Source: Gnetum montanum
Taxonomy: Eukaryota; Streptophyta; Gnetopsida; Gnetales; Gnetaceae
NCBI GenBank assembly: GCA_015680685.1
Contig: MNCI01004796.1
Location: 39,307 to 103,306, forward strand
Length of the DNA: 64,000 bases
Direction: 5' to 3'
In this document: positions 19,131-31,997 of the stretch, piece by piece
Layout: each line of letters starts with the position of its first letter
Numbering within the stretch: position 1 is the stretch's first letter
Program-made: the position numbers and the translations under genes
Notes under the pieces: generated by a model
The model's input: the letters and a program-made list of their open reading frames with translations, nothing else
Databases searched by the model: none
Told to the model about the DNA's origin: nothing

Positions 19131-22100
19131 TTTAACGCTAAGCATTCTTCATCACCTTTGATTGTCTTCTTTATGTTTTAAACATTTTCTATGGTTGTTA
19201 TCTCTTGGAATTATTTTATTTTGTTTTATTCCGTAGCATGCATATCGTCCTTTTGGTTTACTTTATTTACCAATGGGAAAGCGAATGTGCTCCAGGATCT
19301 GGATTATTTAATAAGCTCGGAAAGTCGTATCATAATTTTTTTTTCTGTGAAAAGCAGTGCCATGTTAAAAGAAATGCCTCAGCCAGATATGCACTTTCGA
19401 TACATCAGGATGTCAACGTGGCCGGTAACAAGCTAGACCAATGCCTTACTCACTTAGACCATAGGTTCATCTAGTGATTATGAATTAAAAACAGAGTGCC
19501 ACGGGAGAGAAGCGAAAAGGTCAAACTTTAGCAAAAACATAGCTTACAAGTATTAAGGTTTTGTTTCTATTTTTTTTTTGAAATTTGTGAAATAAGAACC
19601 GTAACCACTTTCCAATTGAAAGTTTAAACTAAAAAGACTCACGAATGCTCTATTTTGGGATAGTGTTATTGTTGATGAATAACTTGACAATCAATAACTC
19701 CGTGAATGTTGGTGTTGAATTTCTATGAATTAGACCTATGCATTTTGACTACTATGCAACTATAATGGCCTGCATGCGTGTTGATTGTGGACCATGCTAT
19801 TGTGGACCATGCTTAGCATGAGTGAGGTTGGCCGCAACAACTAGGTATTTTCAAATTGGATTGTTGTCTTGCGACACCATTAAATTTTTCCCTTTACATA
19901 AAAAAAAAGCCTTAAAATTTAAACTATACGGTTAAAAGGTAAAGCGAAAATTTGCCCTTCACTGGAAGAGAGGTGCAGCAACCCTGCCCTATCATATTCC
20001 AAATAAACTTGAAGAAGAGAAAGTTTGCATCGTTAATTGTGATTGTGGAATGGCACACATGCAGCCATCCAAGTGCGTCCAAGTTAGCTTCGTCTGCGAG
20101 TCTGCGAGTATTCCCATGTCCCATTAATTAATTAATTAGTTAGTGGACGACGTGTCCATTCAGTTTCATCACCATTTTTAATGGCAATCGTGGCTTTGCA
20201 TTGCTTTGCTGTTGTTAGTAGGCATGCACTAAGTACTCCACCAGCCCAGTTTTTGCTTAAAAACGGCAACGCAAAATCCTCCTCACTTCCTTTAATTATT
20301 AATTATTGGGGTGACCTTTTGAACATTAAAGACGATACACTTATTTCTCCATAAGTCGGTACCCTTTTTTCACTGCTTTTATACCGACTTTCACAGGATA
20401 TTGTGCCATCGCGGTGGTGTTGCTTATGGTTTTTATACATTGTAAAATACTCATCTATTATTAAACGCGGGCATTATGGTGTATATGGTGTATACGCTGA
20501 AGTTGAGCTCGCGCACATTAATTTTGAGTGTCAAATCAAAACAATTTATATACGAAGCTATTTAATTTTCTTCCAAAACTTTGCGAGTATAATGTTTTAC
20601 AAGGTGCCAAGGAGGAAACCAGTACAAAATCGCAAGAAATTATTGAATATCTAGAGTGTAAAACTAATATCAGGAGAGGATAGTGATCAACGGAGGTGTG
20701 AATGTTCAAGAAAGCCCGGTGAAGGTAAAACAAAAAGAATTTTTTTAAAAATATGTATGTCAATTTATTTTTAAAAGTATATATGGATATCGGTCAAAAT
20801 GATTATATATTTTATTTTTTGAATATTTAATTTTACCTCTGAAATCTGAATCTAGTTTATAAATGTTTGGTATCAATTCACTGCTTTCTTGATACCAGGT
20901 AATGCAGATTATTCATTCTGAAAGAGAGATCTTGCCCAAGGATGACTTGTCCTATGTATCTAGAGCTGTGATATAAGAAGATACACGTTCAAAAGATCTC
21001 CCTTTCATTTGCATAAATTTCTCTCATGGCTAAACAGACCACAGAATTCAACTTGTGACTTGTATCGTGCTCATACACGTCAATCAAGAGGTTTATGTAT
21101 CCACGAATCAAACTTCAATTCAGGCAAATAAACAATCGGACCCATGGATTGATCGTTGCACTTGCATGCATGCATGTCACTGATTTCAGCTGGTACTGGG
21201 ACCGACCCTCGACCTCATTCACGATAATGTTCAGAGCTAGCGTCCAATTCCAACTACAGCAGACTGCAAGTCTAGAACAGATTTGTTTGTTAGTTAGGCA
21301 CGGTTGAGAAAGAAAAGGAAAAAAAAAATGAAATCAAGGATGAAAGGTAAACGTAAATAATGGTGGTCGTTATCCTTATTTTGATCTGAGACTGCAATAA
21401 GCCCCCAGGTCAGAGACTGATTTGAGCCTTGTTAATGTTAGACAGACAAAGAAATGCGAAATAAAAAGCGGGGCGAGCTTGTAGGTCGCTGAATACGAAC
21501 AGGCCATGCTAAGTTGAAACTTTAAGAGAGAGTGCATGGATGATGCATTAATTTTACTGGCATTGTATCCATGCAAAAACAACCGATGTATAGCCATTGT
21601 TGGTTTAAAAAAATCCTTCTGGGTGTGTGCTTTTTTGTTTTTTTCCCTAAACCTTGGTTTTTACTTTATACACATTGTAAAGCAATCCCACTTTCAAGTC
21701 TAAAGCTTCTCCTCCGTTAATTCAGTTACTGCCTTCCCTTTAATTTCTTTTGCTTAAGTTTTCGTTCTGTATCCCTTAAATGTCTGTCTAGACAGACCGT
21801 GAAGCCCTTTATGAAGGTTCATAGAAGTAGCTTATAGCTTCAGTTAAACCTTTCCAACATAGCTACTAATCCTACAAGCCTACTAGAAGGATCAAAAATA
21901 CCAACTCAAAATATTAAAAGCACGGTCATTTTCTACGTCACCAAAATTAAATGCATAAGTTCTTAAAAATTAGCTCATTGAAACTAATTTCAATTTTTCT
22001 TTTTTATTTTTCGATATCTTTGGAGCGATTTCCTGTTATGAAGTCAATATAAACGAAATTTTAAAATGCATTTTCATAATTGCAAGACCCTGTCTTATTT

Positions 22101-23178
22101 CTGCTTGTAAATGTACGTTAAAACTTAAAAGCTTAAAATATTGCAAGGTTTCCATTTCGAAAATAATATTAAATAATGTAAAGCTGGAATATCCCGAAAG
22201 TTCCGTAAATAAATATGCCTTTTTACCATGTTACCGGATGAATATTTACGTGGTTGTGTAACGCCTTGGGAATTCTTGCCGCGTCTACCCAATGTCCATA
22301 CAGCCTATACTTTATTTTATATACCAAGTCTTTGTATATGACCACGTGAAAGCAGTGCGACCAAGGTGGCGTGACAACACCCTTTGTAAGGCAAGGTATA
22401 ATTGAAAATCGATAATTATCTTCTTTTTTTGGGTTCGCGTTGTACGTTGAAGTTAGCCATTCAAAGTACGTAAAAAAGCTACAATTAAAAGATTCTTTAT
22501 TAAGATAAATAAACTATTGTTAGAGATGGTTTTTCACCACACCTTCACCTTAGAGATTTATGAAAATATAGATTAGGAGTTATTCTTAACCTTTTCATTT
22601 ATTAAGGAAATATAGTTTAGGTATTTTCATTGCAAAAACGATGATGAAGGCTTTAAAAATAGAGTACAACAAATCCTATAATAAAAGCTTTATAAAAATT
22701 TGTTATGAGAATTTTAAGGTAATTTTTTTATCTCTTTAATATAAGAAAAATTTATTAGTTTTAAGATGAAGTGATTGCTAAGGCATAGTTATAATTAGAT
22801 AAAAAATCACTAGGCTACATCAACCTTTTTTTTTTCTTATCACTTGGGAAGTTAAAGTATAAAATTAAAATAAAGTTTAAGGTTGTGGAAAGGGACCACT
22901 AGTTGGAGTACCTGTAAGGTGCTTGTTTCTCAAGTTGTAAGACCTCCATTTGAGCTTCGACATAACCACTCAAAAGAGGTTAGGCTTTTGTTCATCTAGC
23001 GATCCTCTTAAGACCTTGCCTTTGTAGGATGGCATTAAACCTATGTATGATAATCCTTTTTAAAAAAGGTTGTTCAACTTTTACAAATATTCATACTTGT
23101 ATATATATATATATATATATAATTCCTTCCTTCCAACTCATTATTGAAGATGAATCTAAACAACATCCAATAATAAGA
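19131..23178. other. Intergenic, no recognised genes
   Basis: Plus-strand frames at 19191-19474 are open for 80-90 codons but unrecognised. A CATGCATG RY-type motif is near 21164-21176. A (TA)n microsatellite of about 11 units is at 23099-23121. The rest is AT-rich and featureless. Confidence 0.5.
23099..23121. repeat. (TA)n microsatellite
   Basis: About eleven uninterrupted AT dinucleotides. Confidence 0.9.
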
Positions 23179-23183
23179 TGATT

Positions 23184-24097
23184 TGATGAGCAGTGAGGTA
23201 CCCCTACGCCTAGCCATACGAATCACAAGTGTTCACGTATGATCTGGTCGAATTTTGTGGATGGGACTAGTTGTGGCATCTAGATTGCTATGCCTTGATC
23301 ACAGTTCATTGTCTTTTGACTTGGACTAGTGGTAGCTTTGTCACGTATGGTTTAGTCCAGAATGAGGCATATGATTTTATTATTTTGTGTTTTATTGTTC
23401 TACGATTAACAATAGGTTGAAACTTAATTTATAATGGATTCAACTAATCTAATTGCTAATTAATAATCAACTACCCTAACATAAGTATCCAATTCCACTT
23501 CCCGTGCACATTTTGAACACATATAACATTGCTAGGTTACCAAACATTAAGTGTTGCTAGGATTACCAAGAGTCATATGCATGCTTGAAGCGATCGTACT
23601 TATGTGCTTAATTAATTAACATGCATGAAAATGTAAATATTAACTAAGTACATGAAAAGTAAATTGCATGGAAAGTAAATCTAATCTAAGTCAAAGTGTT
23701 GCAATGAATAAGAATCAATCTTGATCTTATTGCCACTCATGGAATATGTCGAGGTACATTGCCAATTAAATAAGACTTCGTATAACTGACTTAGATCCAC
23801 TCTGTGGGCACTCACTAACTGTTCATTAAGATTATAGAATAAAACTGCAAGAATTCAGCTACTATATGAACAAAACTATGAAAAATTACTGTAAAACTAA
23901 CTTCAAATTGGGAGCCTAGGCACTATATTTATAGGCTAGCATATACCACCCACCCCACACACACCCCCATGATGTTGGATACCTAACATCGCATCAAGAT
24001 CCTGATGTTGCGTACTTGACATCGTGGCTCCAACATTGGAGTATATGGAAAATAGCGATTCATTAGATGTCAAGGCTAGGCAAATCATGACTCATCA
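23184..24097 (-). repeat. E3 3' LTR
   Basis: A 914-bp LTR paired with 34572-35460. Its TATA box is on the minus strand near 23935-23927. The U3 array here (23955-24050) uses GATGTTG/ACATCG-type repeats instead of GATATC. The paired TTGGTAAYCC motifs are at about 23530-23570. Confidence 0.85.
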
Positions 24098-25149
24098 TAC
24101 CCCCATGAATAAATGAAAACTCATCCTCAAGGTAAGAAAAATGAGGAATAAGCTCCTTATAAAATATTGGGAAGATATGGGATTCTTAACTGACTTTGAG
24201 TTCCACATAACAGAATTTTATGCAAGTGGATGTATACAAAATGATAAAGTGACAAAAAGACTGGATAGACATTAAAGATTACAAAATTTGTAGAGGTCCT
24301 TAAAAATCTACTGAAGATGATTCTTCTTATTGTCACTAGCAATGATAAACTTTTAACCTTGATTGTTATGTCGGTGCTTCTTTGGTTATGCAGAACATTC
24401 TTGAAGGGTGGATTGAAATTTCTTCTCATTGTCCCATGGATCTAGCAAACATGTGAAGCTTGAGCTACTATCTTGTATGTGGTATGATGTGTTCATGGTC
24501 ATATCCTCCGTTGTCCCTCTCTTGGCTTTGTTTTTGTGCTTGGTAAAAAACCTTATTCCTTAGGTGTTTCTTTTAGCATCACCTATAGTCATCAAAGGAT
24601 CAACATTAGTTTTGGTAAATTTTTTCTTAATAATCAACCCTTTTCAGATCCCTTAGTTTTCTTTTAACCACAAGGTGATTATAGCATACTATGCCCAAGG
24701 CTATGAGGTAACGAAATTTATCAAGTTGTTCACAGTATTTTGATCAATTATTATTAGTTACCATGATGTTCAAAAATAGGATGTTGAAAAATTTTCAAAA
24801 ATTTTAAAGCAGGAATCCCTAGCCCCCATGACTAATAAGTGTAACTTCAGAAGCACATAGGTTTTTGAATAATTGAAACCAAAGGTCTAATTCAGAAGAT
24901 GGCCAAGGAATGTTAATGGATATGGAAATAGAAAAGTAGGAAAAATTAATGAAATAGATGAGAAGTAGTTCCAAAATCATGCATAAATTTAGAGAAACCA
25001 TCATTGATGTTCTGGAAGATGTGAAGGGTAGTTCAAAGCCATGATCAACAAAAGTTATGCAAGTAGGTCCTCCCCAAAGTAGGCTCTTCCCATAATGCCC
25101 TTGCATAACCACTTTTGTAGATGTCTGTGGGCACCCAAAAAGTGGAATG
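24098..25149 (-). other. E3 polypurine tract and post-pol spacer
   Basis: The PPT is at 24098-24108. A minus-strand frame at 24429-24157 (90 codons, basic then hydrophobic) is not recognised. A second TCATGGGGG motif is at 24823-24832. The frame 25265-24819 contains the conserved LLWGGPTC block (25064-25083). Nothing else is identifiable. Confidence 0.5.
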
Positions 25150-25154
25150 TAGAT

Positions 25155-26096
25155 TGATAAGTGGCGAGGTACCCCTACACTCAACCATACAAATACTATC
25201 ATTTCACACACGATCCAGTCAAACTCCGCAGATAGGCTAGTTGTGGTATCAAGATAGTTACTCATTGATTGTAGTCCACTATCTTCCCACTAGGACTAGT
25301 ATATGCTTTGTCACATATGGTTTAGTCTAGAGTGAGGTGTATGATGTGGTTTCTAACCTAGTGCTACCCCTAGAGGCAATAGAAAATCACTTTAATTAAG
25401 GTAGGAGGAAAAGGGAGAGAGAGAGCTAAGCTAATAGGAAATGGGAGGAGAGAGTCTAAACAAGCCTAAGTGCGATGAGCATCTGTTCCTTAATCATCCA
25501 TACACATCTTGGACCTTGTGCACGACTACTACTAGGATTACCCAGCGTAGATCCTAGGTACGCTACTGGGTTATCAAGTAGTCATACTTAAATGCTTTTG
25601 ATTAACTTGTAATCATTCCATGTTTAATAGGAGTTGAGGGTAGAGAAGTATTAATTATGAAAGCAATAAATAATAGTTAAACTAAGTGAATGTTGTAATG
25701 ATGAAGTAATCTCGATCTTTATTGCTAGTCATGTGTGTGTCCAAGTACATCACACTTGAATAATGGTTCCGTACAATTACAATCATCACATTGCGAGCAT
25801 GCACTGGGGAAAGGGTTGAGAGGAAAAACTAACAAAAAGATCCTACTCTAACACTAACTTCCTATTACTTTTCCATGTGTCCCATTGTGTATTTATAGGC
25901 TCACACGGGGACCTCGATATCATGTATTCGATATCGCTTATCAGGCCACGATATTGCGTGCATGATATTGAGGGTCCAATATTGGGGGTCTGATATAGAG
26001 ACTCATTAGATATCAAGGGTCCGATAACAGGGGTTTGATATTAGCACTTGGTTAACAAGGATCTAATATTAGCACCTGGCAAACCATGATTCATCA
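25155..26096 (-). repeat. E2 3' LTR
   Basis: A 942-bp LTR. On the minus strand the U3 carries degraded GATATC repeats (26067-25914), then a TATA box near 25895-25887. A purine insert AGGAGGAAAAGGGAGAGAGA near 25405 distinguishes it from E1. The PPT follows at 26097-26108 in degenerate form (TCATAGGGGTA). Confidence 0.85.
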
Positions 26097-26275
26097 TACC
26101 CCTATGATTGAATAACAACTCATCCTCAAGTTAAACAAAATGAGAACGAGTCCAATTGATTACACAGTGGATAGGTATGGGATTATTGACTAACTAGAAA
26201 TTTATTCATGCTACAGTGGAGAGTTGAACACAATAAAATTGGGACACAGACACAGAATTACAAATTTATTGGAAC

Positions 26276-26713
26276 TCATGTGGTTCCTGGTGGCGATGGC
26301 TCCTCCATGGGTGCCTTTTCTTTATCCTGTGCTTCAGGCTTCTGAGATTGATACCATTGAAGAAGTGCCTAACATTTCTTCTCTTCTATCTAAGGATTAT
26401 GAACCATCCATGCTGATGTTCCAATGTTTGATGGAGTTGCCACTTCCCATGGACACGGTAGCTATGGGAATACTTGATTGGCCTTGACATGCCACATCGC
26501 AAATAGCTATTGTTCCTTTTCATAGGCTTGGGCCTTGACCTATCCACCTTTTTCTTGGCTATATTATGTAGTGATAGGAGTTCCTTGATGGATGCTGAAT
26601 GATTGTGCCTCCTACTCTGCATGTTCTGCATGAGGTCCTTGGCCTTTGCCTCCTCTTGGGCATTTAGTTGCACCTTGAGAAGGTCCTCCTTATTGTCCTC
26701 TTTTAGGGGCCAT
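26276..26713 (-). pseudogene. E2 post-pol ORF (ORF3) remnant
   Basis: The possible start ATG (MAPKRG) is at 26713-26711, in the same position as in E1. The overlapping long frame (26727-26386) is open for 113 codons. It is rich in K, E, Q and R and looks helical (LLKVQLNAQEEAKAKDLMQ, SIKELLSLHNIAKKK). After a frame change the 3' end reads KAPMEEPSPPGTT, stop, matching the E1 C-terminus. It is shorter than the E1 version because the VDFSVQAIL segment is absent. The role is unknown. The position suggests a protein from a spliced or subgenomic message, which is inference. Confidence 0.5.
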
Positions 26714-28119
26714 CTATAATCACACAAAGATCAATTGTTAGTAAGGTTATTGAAAGAAGTTCAATTATTTCATACCTTACTTATTTCCTTTAGTAAATGT
26801 TGAATTCTTTGCTTAGTATGATTTTAGAGTTAGAATTTTTTTTCAAGGAAGTTTCCCTAAAAGTTTAATGTTGGACCTAGTTTGTTTAGGTGACACATCA
26901 AAGGACATGTAATGGTTTTAAGGAATGTTTGATAAAATTATGATAAAGGAAAGAATAGATTTTTTAATGAAGTATAAATTACAAAAGTCACACAAGTGGG
27001 TCCTCCCCAAAGCAGGTTCCAACCTATAATGCCCTTGCATAACCACACCTAAAAATGTTCGTAGGCATTAGAAGGGTTAAATGTAATCTATATCGATGCA
27101 ACAAAACACACACATGTTAGATTCCACCGTGATGAGGTATGAATTCTATGCCACAAAAGACACAAGTCAAAAATTCTTGAATAGTGAGATGGGATGAATC
27201 GTAGAAGGGATTGCAGAGATTAGGAAATGAGGTAATTGACCGAGGGCATAATGAATCTTCAGTGTAGGACATGATTAATGTGTCATTATCTTGTCACTCC
27301 AAAATCACGACCAAGTCCATTCCTTCGATCAGTGACATCACATTGTTTCATCCAATGATGGACAACCATAAGAGCATCATGACAGCAAGGCGTATGATCA
27401 CTTGGTGTTTTGTGCAAGGGAGGAGTGATTTAGAATTTCTTTGTAGCACTTTGATCTTGATTTTTTTTATTTTTTTCTTTTTGTGTGGCCACTTTAACAC
27501 ACTCTTCTTGCTCTTTTTTTTTTCTTTTGTTCTTTTTTTTTTCTTGAATGCTTAATCCAGAGAAGTCGCCTACCTTTAGCCATGGGTGCATGTCTTTCTA
27601 GTGGGATCCCCCTAGAATAGCATTGGTTTTCTTGAGTGAGTGCCTTTATTACTCTTACTTCCATTTTTCATTGGATCTACAAGGATCTTAGTACAACCAA
27701 GCTACATGGTAACTCCTACAAATGTCACCAAAGAGAATCTACAAGTCCCCTTGATGTCACACCCTGGTCATTCCCTCTTGGTCCATCCTTCTTCGCTCTG
27801 GGTATAATGAGCACAAAATTACTTTAAGTTTTAATGATGTCAAGAATATCATTGTACCCAAGGTAGGACCTCTTATTAATATAATGGCTTGGTGGATGTA
27901 ATGGGCTTACTATCCAAATAATTAGTTACTCGAGACTTGATAGCAAAGAACAATACCTCAACCAACGAGTCACACGAGTGCTTTATTCATAGATGAGATT
28001 ACTCATAAAAAGATAAAAAGATAAAAAAATAAAATAATAAATAAAAAGATAAAACAACAAATTGAAAGATGAAAAATTGAAAAAAAAATTGTAAAATTAA
28101 AGAAAAGGAAAAATATTTA
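26714..28119 (-). other. E2 internal spacer
   Basis: AT-rich and mostly non-coding. The LLWGGPT block is at 26998-27016, and a CCCCTTGATGTCACACCC block near 27745 is shared with E1. T-rich tracts occur at 27460-27545 and A-rich tracts at 28010-28110. No further coding sequence is seen. Confidence 0.5.
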
Positions 28120-29549
28120 TTAATTTTGCTTGTTAGAATGGAGGATATCCTCCATAACTAATTGGTTGAGCATGGATTGAATTAATAAATGGAAGGTCAG
28201 GATCCATGCATGTTGGAAATATTGGGGCTTGGTCATATCCAACCCATTAGGTGTCTTTTGATGTGGTGGTTGGAATGTACCCAAATTGGGGTGCACACAC
28301 TATATTAAAGTTGACATAGTGGGGTAATTTATAAGATGTAGTTAATTGATAAATGGTTGACCCACTATGGCACTCGTGATCGTAAGATGGTATGCAAGAA
28401 TCGATATGTCTCCCAATGTGGCTATATTCATTGGGCTGCATAGTTGTTGGAGTGTTGAGTGGTTGGCCTAGATAAGGTAACACGAGGCATAGGGTTCACA
28501 AAGAAAGATGCACCACAATGCTAGACTTGTGTTGAGTTGGAGGATGCAGTGGTTTCAGAGTTGAGGTGTCCCTTTTTATAGTCATGTCTAAAGAAGGGAT
28601 GCCTATGATGTTGTGGAGGATTCCCACTGCAGTTGACAATAGAAGCACAAGTAACGTTTGTGGGTTGATGCTATGGTGCAAATCCTTTGGGTACAATTGG
28701 TGGCGATGTAGAAGGAGGTGAAAGATAAGAATGTTGAAATTGAGAAGAAGTTTAAGGTATCCAAGGTGGTGGTCGTGTTGGCAAGGATATGGGTTGATGG
28801 TGTTAAGGAGAATAATAATAATGTGGTGAGGTAGAAGATGTTGACCTAGTTGGGGAAATAGAATGTTGAACCTGATAAGCACTTGGGTTTGGATACTATG
28901 AAGGGTGTAACTAGTTTGGGGGTGGCCCCCCCATGACTGGGATTGTTGCCACTATGATCAAACATAGTATCTCTGTATGAACTTTGGATGTAACATTCTT
29001 CCCCAATGCTCCTATAAATGTGACAAGATTGGACATTGGCCCTTGGTGTGATTGTACAGGAAAATGTTACATTGATTTGTATCATTGGCAGTTAAGTTAT
29101 TATTCTCTTCAACCCTTCTTTATGATCATCTAAAGGTGTTTTGTCTTGTTAATTAGGTTGTCATAATTCTACTTCTAATAGTGTTGGCATATTCTCCACA
29201 TTTTTCATGCATCCATTCCATCATCTTATTGATCTTTGCCTCGATTTCATCTAATGATTGTAGTACTAGCAAAGATGATTCCTCCTCCTTGGGGTGAGTT
29301 TATTTCTCCTTTTTATTATCATGGGCCCTTATTGATTTAAGGTTTTGGGCCAATTGAGATTTTTCAACATTCTACCACTTAGCCATTTCTCCTTCTTCTT
29401 TTGCTACTCGCTTAATAAGCTCTTGGACTTGATGGGTTCAGAGTTCATATAGTTGACCTTGGGCATACATCCCTAGGGTCTCCCTTGTTTCATTACGGAG
29501 CCCATCTATGATATGGTACATTAGCCTTTCCTCAGAGAACCCATGGCCT
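28120..29549 (-). pseudogene. gag: E2 gag (degraded, truncated by gap)
   Basis: From the gap edge the minus strand encodes the distal part of the Gag core, then a knuckle region near 29075-29035 reading C-N-I-F-L-Y-N-H-T-K-G-Q-C. This is the same second-cysteine-to-phenylalanine change as E1. A P/H/Q-rich tail follows, with conserved SCIPSYDHECHSGSTIY and TSYKLPHY pieces also present in E1. The end is MEDILHSNKQN, stop. Frames shift several times. The N-terminal half is in the N gap. Confidence 0.75.
28138..28155 (-). repeat. 18-bp perfect palindrome at the gag 3' end (E2)
   Basis: ATGGAGGATATCCTCCAT equals its reverse complement and encodes MEDILH just before the stop. Relative to E1, bases 4-5 change AG to GA and bases 14-15 change CT to TC, so pairing is kept. 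Confidence 0.85.
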
Positions 29550-30205
29550 NNNNNNNNNNNNNNNNNNNNNNNNNNNNNNNNNNNNNNNNNNNNNNNNNNN
29601 NNNNNNNNNNNNNNNNNNNNNNNNNNNNNNNNNNNNNNNNNNNNNNNNNNNNNNNNNNNNNNNNNNNNNNNNNNNNNNNNNNNNNNNNNNNNNNNNNNNN
29701 NNNNNNNNNNNNNNNNNNNNNNNNNNNNNNNNNNNNNNNNNNNNNNNNNNNNNNNNNNNNNNNNNNNNNNNNNNNNNNNNNNNNNNNNNNNNNNNNNNNN
29801 NNNNNNNNNNNNNNNNNNNNNNNNNNNNNNNNNNNNNNNNNNNNNNNNNNNNNNNNNNNNNNNNNNNNNNNNNNNNNNNNNNNNNNNNNNNNNNNNNNNN
29901 NNNNNNNNNNNNNNNNNNNNNNNNNNNNNNNNNNNNNNNNNNNNNNNNNNNNNNNNNNNNNNNNNNNNNNNNNNNNNNNNNNNNNNNNNNNNNNNNNNNN
30001 NNNNNNNNNNNNNNNNNNNNNNNNNNNNNNNNNNNNNNNNNNNNNNNNNNNNNNNNNNNNNNNNNNNNNNNNNNNNNNNNNNNNNNNNNNNNNNNNNNNN
30101 NNNNNNNNNNNNNNNNNNNNNNNNNNNNNNNNNNNNNNNNNNNNNNNNNNNNNNNNNNNNNNNNNNNNNNNNNNNNNNNNNNNNNNNNNNNNNNNNNNNN
30201 NNNNN
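29550..30205. other. Assembly gap (656 N)
   Basis: The left flank is mid-gag and the right flank is about 158 bp into the E2 LTR. The equivalent E1 interval is about 1.2 kb, so the gap is probably undersized or hides a deletion. ORFs that run through it are meaningless. Confidence 0.9.
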
Positions 30206-30999
30206 ATGCTTTGTTACGTATGGTTTAGTCCAAAGTGAGGTGTATATTGTGGTTTCTAACCTAGTGCTACTCCTAGAGGCAATGGAAAATCACTTTAATT
30301 AAGCTAGGAGGAAAAGGGAGAGAGAGAGCTAAGCTAATAGGAAATAGAAGGAGAGAGTCTAAACTAGCCTAAGTGCAATGAGCATCCATTCCTTAATCAT
30401 CCATACACATCTTGGACCTCATGCACAACTACTACTAGGATTACCAAGCACATATCCTAGGTATGCTACTGGGTTACCAAGTAGTCACACTTAAATGCTC
30501 ATGATTAAGTCATACTCATTCCGTGTTTAATAGGAGTTGAGGGTAGAGAAGTATTAATTATGAAAGAAATAAATAATAGTTAAAATAAGTGAATGCTACA
30601 ATGATGAAGTAATCTTGATCTTTATTGCCGGTCATGTGCATGTCCAAGTATGTCACACTCGAATAAAGGTTCCGTACAATTACAATCATCACATTGCGGG
30701 CATGCACTGGGGAAAGGGTTGAGAGGAAAAACTAATAAAAAGATCCTACTCTAACACTAACTTCCTATTACTTTCCTATGCACCCCATTGTGTATTTATA
30801 GGTTCAAATGGGAATCACGATATCACATATTCAATATTGCTTGTCAGGCCATGATATTGCGTACTCGATATCGAGGGTTTGATATTGGGGGTTCGATATC
30901 GGGACTCATCAAATATTAGGGGTTCGATAATAGGGGTTCGATATCAGCACTTGGTTAACAAGGGTATGATATCAGCACTTGGCAAAACAAGATTCATCA
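30206..30999 (-). repeat. E2 5' LTR, part
   Basis: Matches 25313-26096. It includes the AATAAAGA signal near 30620, the TATA box (30803-30795, minus) and the GATATC array (30975-30817). It ends GATTCATCA before the TAGAC duplication. Confidence 0.85.
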
Positions 31000-31004
31000 T
31001 AGAC

Positions 31005-31997
31005 CATGCCTTTGTTCCAAAAAACACACAACTGTCATGGTTAGGATGTTGCATTATACTACAAAAAACCAAAAGGCTCATAATTGCATGTAGCAATGAG
31101 GTGACTAATGGGATGAGAAGGGATTGTAGATATCATAATGTAAGGTACTAAACCATGTCCATAATATGTTCTTATGAAAAGTGTGATTAAAATGATCATC
31201 ATACTTATCCATCCATGTTCAAACCAAGTCCATACCATGAACAATGACCTTGCATTGATGTGTTCCTTCTTGCTGACCACCATGAGTTCATAACCACCAC
31301 AAAGAATAATCATCACTCCAAAAAGAGAAGAAAAGATAAGAAAGAAAGAAGGGCCTTAGTTAGAGGGGCACCTTAGGGCATAGGTAACATGTCTTTCCAG
31401 CCCCATAACTAGTGCTTGTAGCCTGTTATTGTATCTAAGGGGTATGATTTGAATTCCTATCATTGTTTATTGCTCTTTTTTTGTGTTTTTTTTGCTTGGG
31501 AATCACACCATGCAAGGACAATGCTTCCTTTTTATTGGTCGATGGGGGAGTGATGATACATTTCAAGAGGAGTCATAAACCACATGAAGGAAGTTAAGAA
31601 GAGAACCCAACAAGTCCCCTTGAGGTCACACCCTTTGCCATTTCCACTTGGTTATTCCCCTTCCTTCAAGGTACAATGATCATTGATTACTTTTAGTTTC
31701 ATACAAGAAGAACCAAATTGTTTTCATGAAAAAGGCCTTTTACTTAGAGAACTAGAGGGATGGATGAGGTGGTCTCACTGCTTACCTAATCATCTTAATT
31801 TTATAGCACAAAAAACCGAACACATAGCATTGACTTCTACATCATGACTTGCCAATTTTATTAACAAAACATAAAATACATTCATAAAACATAAAGAGAA
31901 TGACTCAAGAAAAGAGAAAATATAAAGAAAATAAAAATATTAAGAAATGAAAAACATATGAAGAATTAGATAATTCCATAACTGATAAGAAAATCAA
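31005..31997 (-). other. E3 spacer, right of nested E2
   Basis: Non-coding and AT-rich. The CCCCTTGAGGTCACACCC block is near 31616. It is homologous to the E4 region around 11780-12060 (GGGCCTTAGTTAGAGGG is shared). No gene is seen. Confidence 0.5.

Larger units (their letters stand above)
25155..30999 (-). mobile_element. E2: gag-only Ty3/gypsy element nested in E3
   Basis: The 3' LTR is 25155-26096, and the remaining part of the 5' LTR is 30206-30999. The ends are TGATAAGT and GATTCATCA. The flanks TAGAT (25150-25154) and TAGAC (31000-31004) form a 5-bp target duplication with one C/T change. The interior order matches E1: gag (29549 to 28120), AT-rich spacer, post-pol ORF (26713 to 26276). 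There is no protease or pol. E1 and E2 also share a knuckle substitution and the 3'-gag palindrome, so they form one gag-only subfamily. Confidence 0.85.

Noticed and set aside
24157-24429. 90-codon basic/hydrophobic ORF in E3
   Set aside because: No counterpart is seen in E1, E2 or E6 and the composition is AT-driven. I kept it only as part of the spacer.
29508-30302. 264- and 231-codon ORFs across the N gap
   Set aside because: They consist almost wholly of unknown residues from the gap and have no coding meaning. The same holds for ORFs over 15626-15755.
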